From Propionibacterium sp. (GTDB lineage Bacteria > Actinomycetota > Actinomycetes > Propionibacteriales > Propionibacteriaceae): a stretch of DNA of 10,745 bases. Location: assembly GCA_022837595.1 (NCBI GenBank), contig JALHFX010000155.1, forward strand, positions 1 to 10,745, written 5' to 3'. Positions 1 to 6,825 of this stretch are shown one piece after another (position 1 is the stretch's first letter; the number at the start of each line of letters is the position of its first letter). The translations under genes and the position numbers were made by a program. The notes under the pieces were generated by a model. That model ran no database searches, was not told the origin of the DNA, and was given only the letters and a program-made list of their open reading frames with translations.

Positions 1-257
1 CCATCGGCTCCTGCAGCGGCGACCAGATGAACGCGATCGTTCAGCAGAACGGGAACGCCGGTTCCGCGCACTGCCTCCACGACCTCCTTCGCGAGAGCCA
101 AGAAGGTCTCATCGCTGGCATCTGGATCTCGCACCTGGACGACAGTGACGCCTGCCCGAATCGCCTGCCGAACCGTCTGGGTCACCCCCAACGCGCCGCA
201 CAGGACAGTGTCGGTGACCAAGTAGATCGACAGATCGAGGGATGATCGGGCATTCAT
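1..257 (-). CDS. thiE: Thiamine-phosphate synthase, 5' part (cut by window edge)
   Basis: Thiamine-phosphate synthase joins hydroxymethylpyrimidine diphosphate and hydroxyethylthiazole phosphate to make thiamine phosphate in the cytoplasm. Only the first 85 codons are present; the gene leaves the window at position 1. The visible part reads as the start of the family's TIM barrel: IYLVTD at residues 11-16, GVTVVQVRD at 36-44 and VPVLLNDRVHL at 68-78, ending in the AGADG that precedes the family's HLGQ motif. One oddity is PDAS directly after VQVRD, where many homologues have a Lys that contacts pyrophosphate; I cannot tell whether this is a family variant. The ATG overlaps the thiM stop as ATGA (254-257), so the two genes are translationally coupled and share the upstream TPP riboswitch. 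Identification is firm for the part seen. Confidence 0.9.
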   Translation of the reverse strand, partial: MNARSSLDLSIYLVTDTVLCGALGVTQTVRQAIRAGVTVVQVRDPDASDETFLALAKEVVEAVRGTGVPVLLNDRVHLVAAAGAD

Positions 258-1057
258 GCCAGCTTCACCCGCTCCGCAGCTTGCGCGCCGGTCAGCGCCG
301 CCAGTGCGTCCAAGAGTTCAACCGCGAAACTCCCCGGCCCCTTGGCGACCGCAGCAGCGTTCTCAGCAGCGATGTTGAGATGCGAAGTCGCGGCGATCGC
401 GGCATCCAACGGGTTCGTCAGCGAAGCGTAGGCCGCCATCACTGCACCGAGTGCACAGCCGACCCCGGTGACCTGGGTGAGCAGCGGGCTGCCATTGGCA
501 AGCTGTATGACCTCGTCGCCGTCGGTGATCATGTCGACCGCACCACTGACCGCGACCACGCAACCGTAATGGCGAGCCAGCTCCCGGGCCGCGTCCACCG
601 CATCCGAGGTGCTGTGGAGGGCTTCCACACCTCGTCCGGCCACTCCCCCGAGGAAACCCAGGATCTCGGACGCGTTGCCGCGCAGAATCGTGGCCGGGTT
701 TGCGTCCATCATCTTTTTGACCTCCGCGGTACGCCAGCGCAAACCCCCGGCGGCCACCGGATCCAAGACCCATGGCTTGCCTGCGGCGACCGCGGCCTCG
801 GTAGCCAGCCGCATACCCTCCATCTGCTCGGACGACGGTGTGCCGTCATTCACGAGCACGCCAGAGGCGACATTCGTCGCAAATCCAGCGGCTTCCTCCG
901 GGTTATCGCACATCGCGGGTGAAGCGCCGACAGCGTAGAGGACATTAGCGGTGAAGTTCATCACCACCTGGTTGGTGAGGCACTGCACCAGTGGTGTCTG
1001 TGCGCGCAGCGCATCGATATTCCGAGCAAGAGCATTGACATAAGATTCGACGTTCAT
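254..1057 (-). CDS. thiM: Hydroxyethylthiazole kinase
   Basis: ThiM phosphorylates the salvaged thiazole alcohol (4-methyl-5-(2-hydroxyethyl)thiazole) with ATP, feeding ThiE. The 267-residue product has the usual family length (about 260-270). Hallmarks in order are TPLVQCLTNQVVMNFTANVL (21-40), GASPAM (44-49), VLDPVAAGG (97-105), LRGNASEI (125-132), VAVSGAVDMITDG (168-180) and the anion-hole/active-site segment TGVGCALGAVMAA (197-209), where Cys201 aligns with the catalytic cysteine of the family. No internal gap is evident, unlike several other genes in this window. The ATG at 1057 is preceded by GAAGGGA (1065-1071), which doubles as the conserved 3' end of the TPP riboswitch. It is the first gene of a thiM-thiE operon. 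Confidence 0.96.
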   Translation of the reverse strand: MNVESYVNALARNIDALRAQTPLVQCLTNQVVMNFTANVLYAVGASPAMCDNPEEAAGFATNVASGVLVNDGTPSSEQMEGMRLATEAAVAAGKPWVLDPVAAGGLRWRTAEVKKMMDANPATILRGNASEILGFLGGVAGRGVEALHSTSDAVDAARELARHYGCVVAVSGAVDMITDGDEVIQLANGSPLLTQVTGVGCALGAVMAAYASLTNPLDAAIAATSHLNIAAENAAAVAKGPGSFAVELLDALAALTGAQAAERVKLA

Positions 1058-1060
1058 TTG

Positions 1061-1194
1061 GACGTCCCTTCGCTAGCACTACCTAGATCAGGTATGAGAG
1101 TCCACCTGGCTGAATCTGGCGAACTGCGTCCGAATCAGCCACACGACCTCTACGGGTTTGGTCTCAGCCGGTTCCTTCCCCGGCACCCCGCGTC
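1061..1194 (-). promoter_or_regulatory. TPP riboswitch (THI element) controlling thiM-thiE
   Basis: Read on the minus strand, this leader carries all conserved blocks of the thiamine pyrophosphate aptamer in order: GACGCGGGGTGCC, GGCTGAGA, ACCCGTA, ACCTGATCTAGGTAGTGC and GCGAAGGGACGTC. Stem P1 can form between GACG (1191-1194) and CGTC (1061-1064). Between ACCCGTA and ACCTGATC there is a variable insertion that can form an extended P3 arm, with GGCTGA pairing TCAGCC. The terminal GAAGGGA is also the only good ribosome binding site for thiM, lying about 7 nt from its ATG. Ligand binding should therefore hide the Shine-Dalgarno directly, which points to translational control; I see no separate terminator. 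By family knowledge TPP turns the genes off. Confidence 0.95.
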
Positions 1195-1202
1195 TGAGAT
1201 GT

Positions 1203-1211
1203 AGGTTAGCA
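1203..1211 (-). promoter_or_regulatory. Possible extended -10 promoter of thiM
   Basis: The minus strand reads TGCTAACCT here, an extended -10 shape (TGn followed by TAACCT). It lies about 8 nt before the first base of the TPP aptamer, so transcription would begin almost exactly at P1. No convincing -35 hexamer is visible. Placement relative to the riboswitch is the main support. Confidence 0.35.
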
Positions 1212-1375
1212 CCTGCCGACCGAGCGGCTCAGAAGCGTTCGGCCGCGTCAGTGCCCCACTCGACAAGATGCCCGGCTCCGCGAGCTCGGACGGTTTCGAT
1301 GGCCACCGACGGCCACCTGGTGACGACCGGAAACACCATTCGGGGCCCCGCAGCCAACACACAACTCGTCCGGGC

Positions 1376-1381
1376 TAGCAT
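1376..1381 (+). promoter_or_regulatory. Possible -10 of the pncA-like gene
   Basis: TAGCAT on the plus strand lies about 38 nt before the ATG at 1420. A good ribosome binding site, GGGAGG (1409-1414), follows 5 nt before the start. No clear -35 is seen. The stretch between the thiM promoter and this site (about 1212-1375) shows nothing else recognisable. Confidence 0.22.
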
Positions 1382-1419
1382 CGATAAGGAGTTCGAAAAG
1401 CAGTGCGCGGGAGGCGACG

Positions 1420-1923
1420 ATGACTACGGCATTAATCGTGGTAGATGTTCAGAACGACTTTTGTGAAGGAGGCTCGCTGGCAGTCGACGGTGGCACCAGA
1501 GTCGCCCAAGATATCGCTGCCTTCGTCGGTCCGGATTTCCGTCCTGATTTCGTCGACAGTTGGCCTCGGCATTGTGTCGTGGGCACCCCCGGCGCTGACT
1601 TCAGTCCCGCGGTAGCTGGCCTATCCTTCGACGCGGTCTTCGACAAGGGAGCCTTCAGCGCCGCCTATTCAGGATTTGAAGGGACGATCGGAGGCGAAGA
1701 TGACGGCCAGGGGCTGCATGCCTGGTTGAACGCTCGCGGGGTGGGCCTGGTCAGCGTCTGCGGGCTGGCAACCGATCACTGCGTCCGTGCGACTGCCTTG
1801 GACGCTGCGAAGCACGGCTATCGCACGACGGTCTTACTCGGTCTATCGGCTGCCGTCGATCCGCTGCGCATCACCCCGGTCGCGGAGGGTCTCCAGCAGT
1901 CAGGCGTGCTGGTCGTCGAGTGA
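1420..1923 (+). CDS. pncA: Nicotinamidase-like protein lacking most of the metal-binding site
   Basis: Nicotinamidase/pyrazinamidase hydrolyses nicotinamide to nicotinate for NAD salvage. The product matches the family strongly: ALIVVDVQNDFCEGGSLAV (4-22), SWPRHC (47-52), GTPGADF (55-61), AVFDKGAF (72-79), AYSGFEG (82-88) and GLATDHCVRATALDAAKHGY (115-134). The catalytic triad Asp9, Lys76 and Cys121 is present. However, the product is only 167 residues, against about 186 for M. tuberculosis PncA. The missing stretch, about 21 residues between AAFV and SWPRHC, normally carries the Asp-x-His and second His metal ligands (Asp49, His51, His57 in M. tuberculosis); only the equivalent of His71 (here His51) remains. 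The frame is intact, so a folded but probably inactive protein could be made. The ATG has a good Shine-Dalgarno, GGGAGG. The gene converges on malQ with 13 bp between them. Confidence 0.85.
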   Translation: MTTALIVVDVQNDFCEGGSLAVDGGTRVAQDIAAFVGPDFRPDFVDSWPRHCVVGTPGADFSPAVAGLSFDAVFDKGAFSAAYSGFEGTIGGEDDGQGLHAWLNARGVGLVSVCGLATDHCVRATALDAAKHGYRTTVLLGLSAAVDPLRITPVAEGLQQSGVLVVE

Positions 1924-1940
1924 GCGCAATACCCGCTCAC
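1920..1940. terminator. Hairpin between convergent pncA and malQ, spanning both stop codons
   Basis: GTGAGCG (1920-1926) and CGCTCAC (1934-1940) form a perfect 7-bp stem with a 7-nt loop. The pncA stop TGA (1921-1923) lies in the left arm and the malQ stop (complement of 1937-1939) in the right arm. There is no T-run on either side, so this would be a U-less, possibly bidirectional, terminator. The call rests on position and symmetry only. Confidence 0.4.
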
Positions 1941-4023
1941 CTCAGGGGGTTGGGGCGGATCGGGCTCGACACCCAGGAATAGCCGTTCATCACCGCGGCC
2001 AGCCGCATCGGTCGATCCATCTGGTAGAGGTCCTCCAGCAGCAGGGGCTGGCCGTCCACTCCCGACAACGGGATCTGCCAGTTCGGGTACTGCTTCCAGG
2101 TGCCCGGCTGATTCTGAATCCGATGGTCGCCGACCGCATCTACCAGTGCCACGTTCAGCACCCGGCAGTCAGTGAGTGTGAGATATCGATAGAGCGCGAG
2201 TACTTTCGCCTCGACGTCGTCGTCCACATCATCTGTGAACAGGCCTCGCTCATCGAGGCGGCGCATCCAGAGATCCTGCTCGCTTTCGGCTGCTGCTGCT
2301 TCTTCCTCGTATGACTCGGTGAGCAGGCCGAGCTCATGGCGCAAGCGGACGTGCTCGTTGGCCAGGTAGCCCGCGGTGGGTGGAAGATCATGGGTGACGA
2401 CTGATGCCATGGCCCATTCGCGCCAGTGGTCCGGGGTGATTGGCTGACCGTTGCTATCGTTCTCGAACCAGAGCACCGATGTGCCCAAGATGCCACGCTC
2501 GGCCAGATACTGACGGACCCATGGCTCGACCGTCCCCAGATCTTCGCCTATCACGAATGCGCCGGCGCGCTGAGCCTCGAGCATGATGATTCCGATCAGA
2601 GCATCATGGTCGTAGCGCACATACGTGCCCTCACGTGGTGTGCCTCCCGCGGGAATCCACCAGAGCCGGAACATGCCGAGGATGTGATCGATCCGTACAC
2701 CACCTGCATGGCCGAGAACCGTCTGCAACATGCTGCGGAATGGGACGTAGGCGGTGTCTTCGAGCCGATCGGGCCGCCATGGCGGTTGTCCCCAGTCCTG
2801 TCCGAGCTGGTTGTATCCGTCCGGCGGCGCACCCACGGTGATCCCGCGCGCGTAGACATCGCGCATCATCCAGGTGTCGGCGGAGGCCGCGCTAACGCCG
2901 ACGGCCAGATCAGCGACAATCCCGACCGACATGCCAGTGTCTCGGGCGACCTGTTGAGCGTCGCTCAATTGGTTCCACGAGACCCACTGCAGCCACTCAT
3001 TGAAGGCGATCTCATCGCGATAGTCATTGCACAGACTGGAGATCCGCGGAGAGCTTGGACGCTGCAGGTCATCGTCCCATTCACGCCAATCGTTGCCGTA
3101 TTGTTCACAGAGCACACACCAGACCGCGAAATCGCGCAGTCTGCGTCCCTGACGACGTTTGAAATCATCGAAGGCCATCTGCCGAGCGGGTCGCAGGCCC
3201 GCCCGATAGATGATCTTCAACGCCTCGCGCTTGAAAACCCATGAGGTATCGCGGTCGATGAGTGGTTCGTCAGCCAACTCTTCGTCCAGCTTCTCGTGCA
3301 GCTCTGCGATCGCATCCCGATCGGCCTGGCTGAGCAGTCCATATTCGGGCACGGCCTCCGGACGCAGGTACATCGGGTTGATGAATAACCGTGAGCTCGG
3401 CAGATAGGGCGACGTGTCCATCGGCGGCACCGGTTGCCCCGCGTGCAACGGGTTGATCAGAATGTATTGCCCGGCCTGCTGAGTCGCGGACCAGACCGAC
3501 AGGTCGGATAGATCTTGTAAGTCGCCCGCTCGGGCAGCCCCAGGAAACGCGGGGCGACGATCAGTGTCGATTCAGCCTGGCGATCATCGGAGTACAGCTC
3601 GAGACGGTGGTAGCCGGTGGGTAGGTCTGCGGGGATCGAGAAGCTGGCCTCACCGATGAGAATGCCATCGATTTCGCGTGGCTCCACCATGTGATGCCGC
3701 TGACCTAGATAACGGACTTCGCCGTTCTCCAGTCGCAGCCTGATCTGCGCGGGATGCCCATGCACGACGTGCGCCTCGACGTGGGCCTGATCGCCCTCGG
3801 TGACCACCACAACCGGAGGCAACCTGCGTCGCCATGGTTTCAGCTCCAGCTCGACGATTGCGGCTTCGGCGCTTTCCTCAGTGCCGGCGTCCACTCCCAT
3901 CGCCGCCATTACCTCGATGATCGTCTGTTTGGGAACCTGGGTGTGGCGCCCCTTCCAGTCCCAGAAGTCTCTGGCAATACCAAGCTTCTCGGCAAGAATC
4001 TGCAGGGATGACTCGTGACTCAT
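1937..4023 (-). pseudogene. malQ: 4-alpha-glucanotransferase (amylomaltase), frame broken by a short internal deletion
   Basis: MalQ (GH77) disproportionates maltodextrins during glycogen/maltose metabolism. The N-terminal part (4023 to about 3517) has the actinobacterial N-terminal domain and ends in LGLPERATY. The C-terminal part resumes in another frame as DLSDLSVWSATQQAGQYI then LINPLHAGQPVPPMDTSPYL, and continues to the end of the family. Catalytic motifs are all present: RIDH (nucleophile Asp codon 2687-2689), GEDLG (acid/base Glu codon 2543-2545) and VTHDLP (Asp codon 2387-2389). At 3515-3516 two stray bases (AA) sit between the TAC and GAT codons. The expected text there, roughly QLYSxRSxxSWGIG with flanks (about 18 residues), is missing. 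The upstream frame therefore stops at 3457-3459. The start ATG at 4023 has AAGGA about 8 nt before it. It lies 54 bp downstream of the RDD gene on the same strand. It is a pseudogene unless the gap is a sequencing error. Confidence 0.88.
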
Positions 4024-4077
4024 TCCGTCGGTCCTTCACTGAGCGCGCGCTGACTAGGACACCTTAACCCACAACCC

Positions 4078-4941
4078 TCAGCGGACCTTTACCACCTGGG
4101 TCCGCGCGATCATATCGTGCAGCGTCTGACGCCGTCTATTCCACAGTGGAAACAAGACATTGATCAAGCCGGTGATCGTTATCGCCGAAAGCGCATAGTA
4201 GGCGACGTTCCGCAATAGTGCCGTGCCGAACGGCAGCGGCCGCTGGGTCATCCCCTGGTCTTTGGGCACTACCCGAATGCCCGCGGCCAGCTGCCCCACG
4301 GTGGCACTCTTCCACACCAACATCGCGGTCGAATAGATGATGCCGATAGCCTCCGAGATCACGTAGATCGTTATGAGCGGGCCACGGAGCCCATATTTGG
4401 CATCGGTGTAGCTCGGTACCTGGGCACCGGTCTGCGCGGCGAGGACGAGGTCGTTCATCCAAGCCTCCATACCGACCGTCAAAGTGTCGATGAACGGTAT
4501 CGTGGCGAGACCGATGAGTACCGCAAGAATCAGGGTGTCAAGAACTGTCGCACCGACGCGTCGCCACCAACCAGATAGCGGCACGCCATCTGCTGTGCTC
4601 GGCCCGAAGCCCTGCGGTTGGTATTGCGAGTAGCCCTGCATCTGATAGTCGGCCTGCTGATAGCCAGCCTGCTGATAGTCCGTCGGTTGGTAGCCAGCCT
4701 GTTGGTAGCCGGTCTGCTGGTAGCCGGTCTGTTGGTAGGGCGCTTGGACGCCGGCCTGTGATCCCCCGCCCGACCAAGGCTGCGCCGCCGATGGCGGGCC
4801 GTACTGTGCTTCGGAGGCGAGTGGGCGTTGGCGCGTTGTCCAGTTACTGCCATCCCAGAAGCGTTCCTGGGTCGTGTCGACCGGGTCGGGATACCAACCC
4901 GAAGGGGGCAACTGCTGGGCGGGATCGTATTGCTGACTCAC
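4078..4941 (-). CDS. DUF2510-RDD family membrane protein with a Tyr/Gln-rich repeat linker
   Basis: The protein has three parts (numbered from the GTG at 4941; 287 residues). Residues about 13-36 are a DUF2510 motif, GWYPDP then RFWDGSNWT. Residues about 69-113 are a low-complexity linker of imperfect YQQ(T/A)(G/D) pentapeptides. From about 122 to the end is an RDD domain: GWWRRVGATVLDTLILAV with the family Arg and Asp, hydrophobic segments near 131-152, 187-209 and 240-265, and a closing RRRQTLHDMIARTQVV. The exact role of RDD proteins is not settled; some are implicated in ion or small-molecule transport. An in-frame GTG at 4962 would add seven residues, but MSQQYDPAQQ just before DUF2510 looks the more natural start. 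Neither start has a good Shine-Dalgarno. The gene lies 69 bp (48 bp from the alternative start) after the MFS gene on the same strand and may be co-transcribed with it. Confidence 0.87.
   Translation of the reverse strand: MSQQYDPAQQLPPSGWYPDPVDTTQERFWDGSNWTTRQRPLASEAQYGPPSAAQPWSGGGSQAGVQAPYQQTGYQQTGYQQAGYQPTDYQQAGYQQADYQMQGYSQYQPQGFGPSTADGVPLSGWWRRVGATVLDTLILAVLIGLATIPFIDTLTVGMEAWMNDLVLAAQTGAQVPSYTDAKYGLRGPLITIYVISEAIGIIYSTAMLVWKSATVGQLAAGIRVVPKDQGMTQRPLPFGTALLRNVAYYALSAITITGLINVLFPLWNRRRQTLHDMIARTQVVKVR
4630..4737 (-). repeat. Tandem 15-bp repeats encoding Y-Q-rich pentapeptides
   Basis: Inside the RDD gene, imperfect 15-bp units encode TGYQQ/AGYQQ-type pentapeptides (residues 69-104 counted from 4941), about seven in a row. 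The units stay in frame, so slippage would change linker length without breaking the gene. Tyr/Gln/Gly-rich linkers of this kind are expected to be disordered and lie before the membrane domain. Confidence 0.8.
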
Positions 4942-5010
4942 CCTTACAGCATGGCATGCCACGCCAATGAGCGAACGCCGACTTCCAGGAGTTGACCCCA
5001 GATTCCGTGG

Positions 5011-6387
5011 CTACCCCACCCCGGATGACTCGTTGCGCACCGGGCCGATGCGCAACGCCGCCAACAGAGCGAGAATGCTGACGATTGCACACAAGGCATA
5101 GATGGGCCCATAGGTGAGCGCGATCGAACCCTGATCAAGCAGCCCCGCGAAGATCGTGCCTGCGACTCCGGTGACCAGTGCATTACCCAAGCCTTCCCCG
5201 ACCTGCAGCGAAGACGTATTGCGGCCGATCAGCCGGGCTTCACTCAACTGCATATTAATCAGCGAGGTGCTGCTCACCAGCAAGCCCATCCCGAACCCGA
5301 GGATCACGAAGGCCACGGCAAAGTAGACCCACGGCAACTCCAGCCAGGTGCAAAGCGTCATCATGACAGTGCTCAAAGCCAACGAAGCGGCACCGACCTG
5401 GACGATCTCGTCCCGGCGCATCTTCAGCCCACGCCAGGCCTGGACGAGCGAGCCGATCGTCCAGCCGGTGGCGCCGAGCGCAAGGAAGAACCCGGCAGCC
5501 CGCAACGAAAACCCGTACAGCTGGGTCAGCATCACCGGGATGAAACTTTCGCCCGCGAAGTAAGCCCCCGCGGCCAGAGCACGGGTCCACATCACCGAGG
5601 GCAGCCCCCTGTTCACGCGCATGAAACCCGGGGGCATCAGTCGAGGTAACGCGACGAGTAGCACGCCCAACCCGGCTGCAGCCAAGCCGATCGCGATCAG
5701 GTCGAGTCGTTGTCCGGCCACTTGCAGCAGTGCTGCGCCGAAAGCGGCGGCAATCGCGGCCCAGATCGGCACTGGGTTCGACGACGTCGCGGGGTCATGG
5801 TGTAGCCGTTGCATGCTGGTCAACGGACGCCAGCCCAGTGCGCTGACGATCACCAGCAGCGGCACGATTCCCAGAAAGACCCAATGCCAACTCCAGGTCG
5901 TGGTGATCCACGCTGATACCGGTGGACCAACGAAGCTGGGAAGCATCCAGCAGAACGACAGGATGCTCATCATCCACGCACGTTCGGCCTTGCCATAGGC
6001 CTGCGCCACGACGACCATGAAGGCCAGGTTCAGCGCGCCACCGCCGAAGCCCTGGAGTGCGCGGAAGCCGAGAAGCATCAACATATTGGACGACAATCCG
6101 CCGCCCAGCAATCCCAGCGTGAAAACCACGACCCCGGCGGCCAGTGGGATCACCGGACCGATGCGATCAACCAGGCGTCCGGCGAGAACGATCGCCAAGA
6201 CCTGAGCAATCACGAACGCTGTGAAGGCCCACGCATAAAGATCCAGCCGCCCCAGATCCTGAGCCGCATCAGGCATCGCAGTCAGCGTCCCATAGGCCTC
6301 GAATGCCACAGCCAGAGCACCGCCGACCATGGCGATCGTGAACACGACGGGAGGCCTCGTGGGATTGTCAGGGATCGGCTCTGTCAC
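5011..6387 (-). CDS. MFS transporter, drug-efflux-like
   Basis: The 458-residue product is a polytopic inner-membrane protein with about 12 hydrophobic segments, typical for the major facilitator superfamily. The family motifs are visible: motif A between helices 2 and 3, AGRLVDRIGPV (69-79); motif B, RALQGFGGGALN (109-120); and a motif-C-like antiporter segment, LPSFVGPPVSAW (149-160). These point to a proton-coupled antiporter of the multidrug type, but the substrate cannot be read from sequence. Translation starts at GTG (6387). Upstream there is only weak ribosome-binding sequence, but TAAAGT ends 6 nt before the GTG, which fits a leaderless transcript. It is divergent from the DUF3039 gene with 74 bp between them. 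No internal gap was noticed. Confidence 0.9.
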   Translation of the reverse strand: MTEPIPDNPTRPPVVFTIAMVGGALAVAFEAYGTLTAMPDAAQDLGRLDLYAWAFTAFVIAQVLAIVLAGRLVDRIGPVIPLAAGVVVFTLGLLGGGLSSNMLMLLGFRALQGFGGGALNLAFMVVVAQAYGKAERAWMMSILSFCWMLPSFVGPPVSAWITTTWSWHWVFLGIVPLLVIVSALGWRPLTSMQRLHHDPATSSNPVPIWAAIAAAFGAALLQVAGQRLDLIAIGLAAAGLGVLLVALPRLMPPGFMRVNRGLPSVMWTRALAAGAYFAGESFIPVMLTQLYGFSLRAAGFFLALGATGWTIGSLVQAWRGLKMRRDEIVQVGAASLALSTVMMTLCTWLELPWVYFAVAFVILGFGMGLLVSSTSLINMQLSEARLIGRNTSSLQVGEGLGNALVTGVAGTIFAGLLDQGSIALTYGPIYALCAIVSILALLAALRIGPVRNESSGVG

Positions 6388-6393
6388 CGATCC

Positions 6394-6399
6394 ACTTTA
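6394..6399 (-). promoter_or_regulatory. Possible -10 of a leaderless MFS transcript
   Basis: TAAAGT on the minus strand fits the actinobacterial TAnnnT -10 pattern and is separated from the GTG start (6387) by exactly 6 nt, so the start codon would coincide with the transcript 5' end. The lack of a good Shine-Dalgarno agrees with this. A -35 is not evident. Confidence 0.4.
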
Positions 6400-6461
6400 T
6401 CCAGCCGAGTAAGCCGGGCGCCGAACGAATGGTCGTGGCACGGGCATGTCACACTTGAGGT

Positions 6462-6725
6462 ATGAGTCAACTGGCGCCGGGATCGCAGACCGTAACCGAC
6501 GAACGCGTGGACGAACGCTATGAAGAAGGTGACGAAGAACGCTTCAGCCACTACGTGCCGAAGGCCAAGCTCACCGAGGCCCAGGTCATGGGCACTCCGG
6601 TAGTCGCGCTCTGCGGAAAGGTGTGGGTGCCCACACGTAATCCAGAGCGTTTCCCCGTCTGCCCAATGTGCAAGGAGATCTGGAACTCCCTCCAGTCGGG
6701 GAAGGGCAAGGACAAGGATCGCTGA
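6462..6725 (+). CDS. DUF3039 domain protein, putative zinc-binding
   Basis: This 87-residue protein matches the actinobacterial DUF3039 family: an acidic N-terminus (DERVDERYEEGDEE, 13-26), then RFSHYVPKAKLTE (27-39), PVVALCGKVWVPTRNPERFP (46-65) and CPMCKE (67-72), and a charged Lys-rich tail. Cys51, Cys67, Cys70 and possibly His30 could hold a zinc ion. The biochemical role is unknown. The ATG at 6462 has a GAGG only 1-2 nt away, which is poor as a Shine-Dalgarno; a -10-like CACACT lies 6 nt before the ATG, so a leaderless start is possible. The gene stands alone on the plus strand, divergent from the MFS gene and convergent with ahcY. Confidence 0.9.
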   Translation: MSQLAPGSQTVTDERVDERYEEGDEERFSHYVPKAKLTEAQVMGTPVVALCGKVWVPTRNPERFPVCPMCKEIWNSLQSGKGKDKDR

Positions 6726-6760
6726 GCCGAGCCCGATGGCCATCGACACGTCGTCGGCTC
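6724..6760 (+). terminator. Possible terminator hairpin at the end of the DUF3039 gene
   Basis: GAGCCGA (6724-6730) pairs with TCGGCTC (6754-6760). The 23-nt loop contains the self-complementary GATGGCCATC and a CGAC/GTCG pair, so the structure may branch. No T-run follows. It overlaps the stop codon (6723-6725), so it would act immediately after translation ends. Confidence 0.35.
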
Positions 6761-6784
6761 GGGGAGCTACGGATGGTCGGGAGT

Positions 6785-6810
6785 GAGAGTCAATCGGCTG
6801 ATTGATTCTC
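6785..6810. terminator. Strong hairpin downstream of the DUF3039 gene
   Basis: GAGAGTCAATC (6785-6795) and GATTGATTCTC (6800-6810) form an 11-bp stem, with one G-U wobble in the plus-strand RNA, and a GGCT tetraloop. It lies 60 nt after the DUF3039 stop and 16 nt before the repeat array. No T-run follows, as is common for terminators in high-GC bacteria. Confidence 0.5.
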
Positions 6811-6825
6811 GTCCTGCTTCAGTCA

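Noticed and set aside
242..922. Plus-strand open frame of 226 codons
   Set aside because: It lies antisense to thiM, whose protein is clearly conserved; the plus-strand peptide shows no recognisable domain.
1198..1419. Small gene or tRNA in the thiM-pncA gap
   Set aside because: Short open frames on both strands lack family similarity and ribosome binding sites, and I could not find a cloverleaf; only weak promoter signals are supportable.
2426..3244. Plus-strand open frame of 272 codons opposite malQ
   Set aside because: The malQ reading on the other strand has all catalytic motifs; this one is a GC-rich shadow.
3500..3525. Programmed ribosomal frameshift in malQ
   Set aside because: No slippery heptamer or pseudoknot is evident at the junction, and about 18 conserved residues are missing, so a frameshift alone would not restore the protein.
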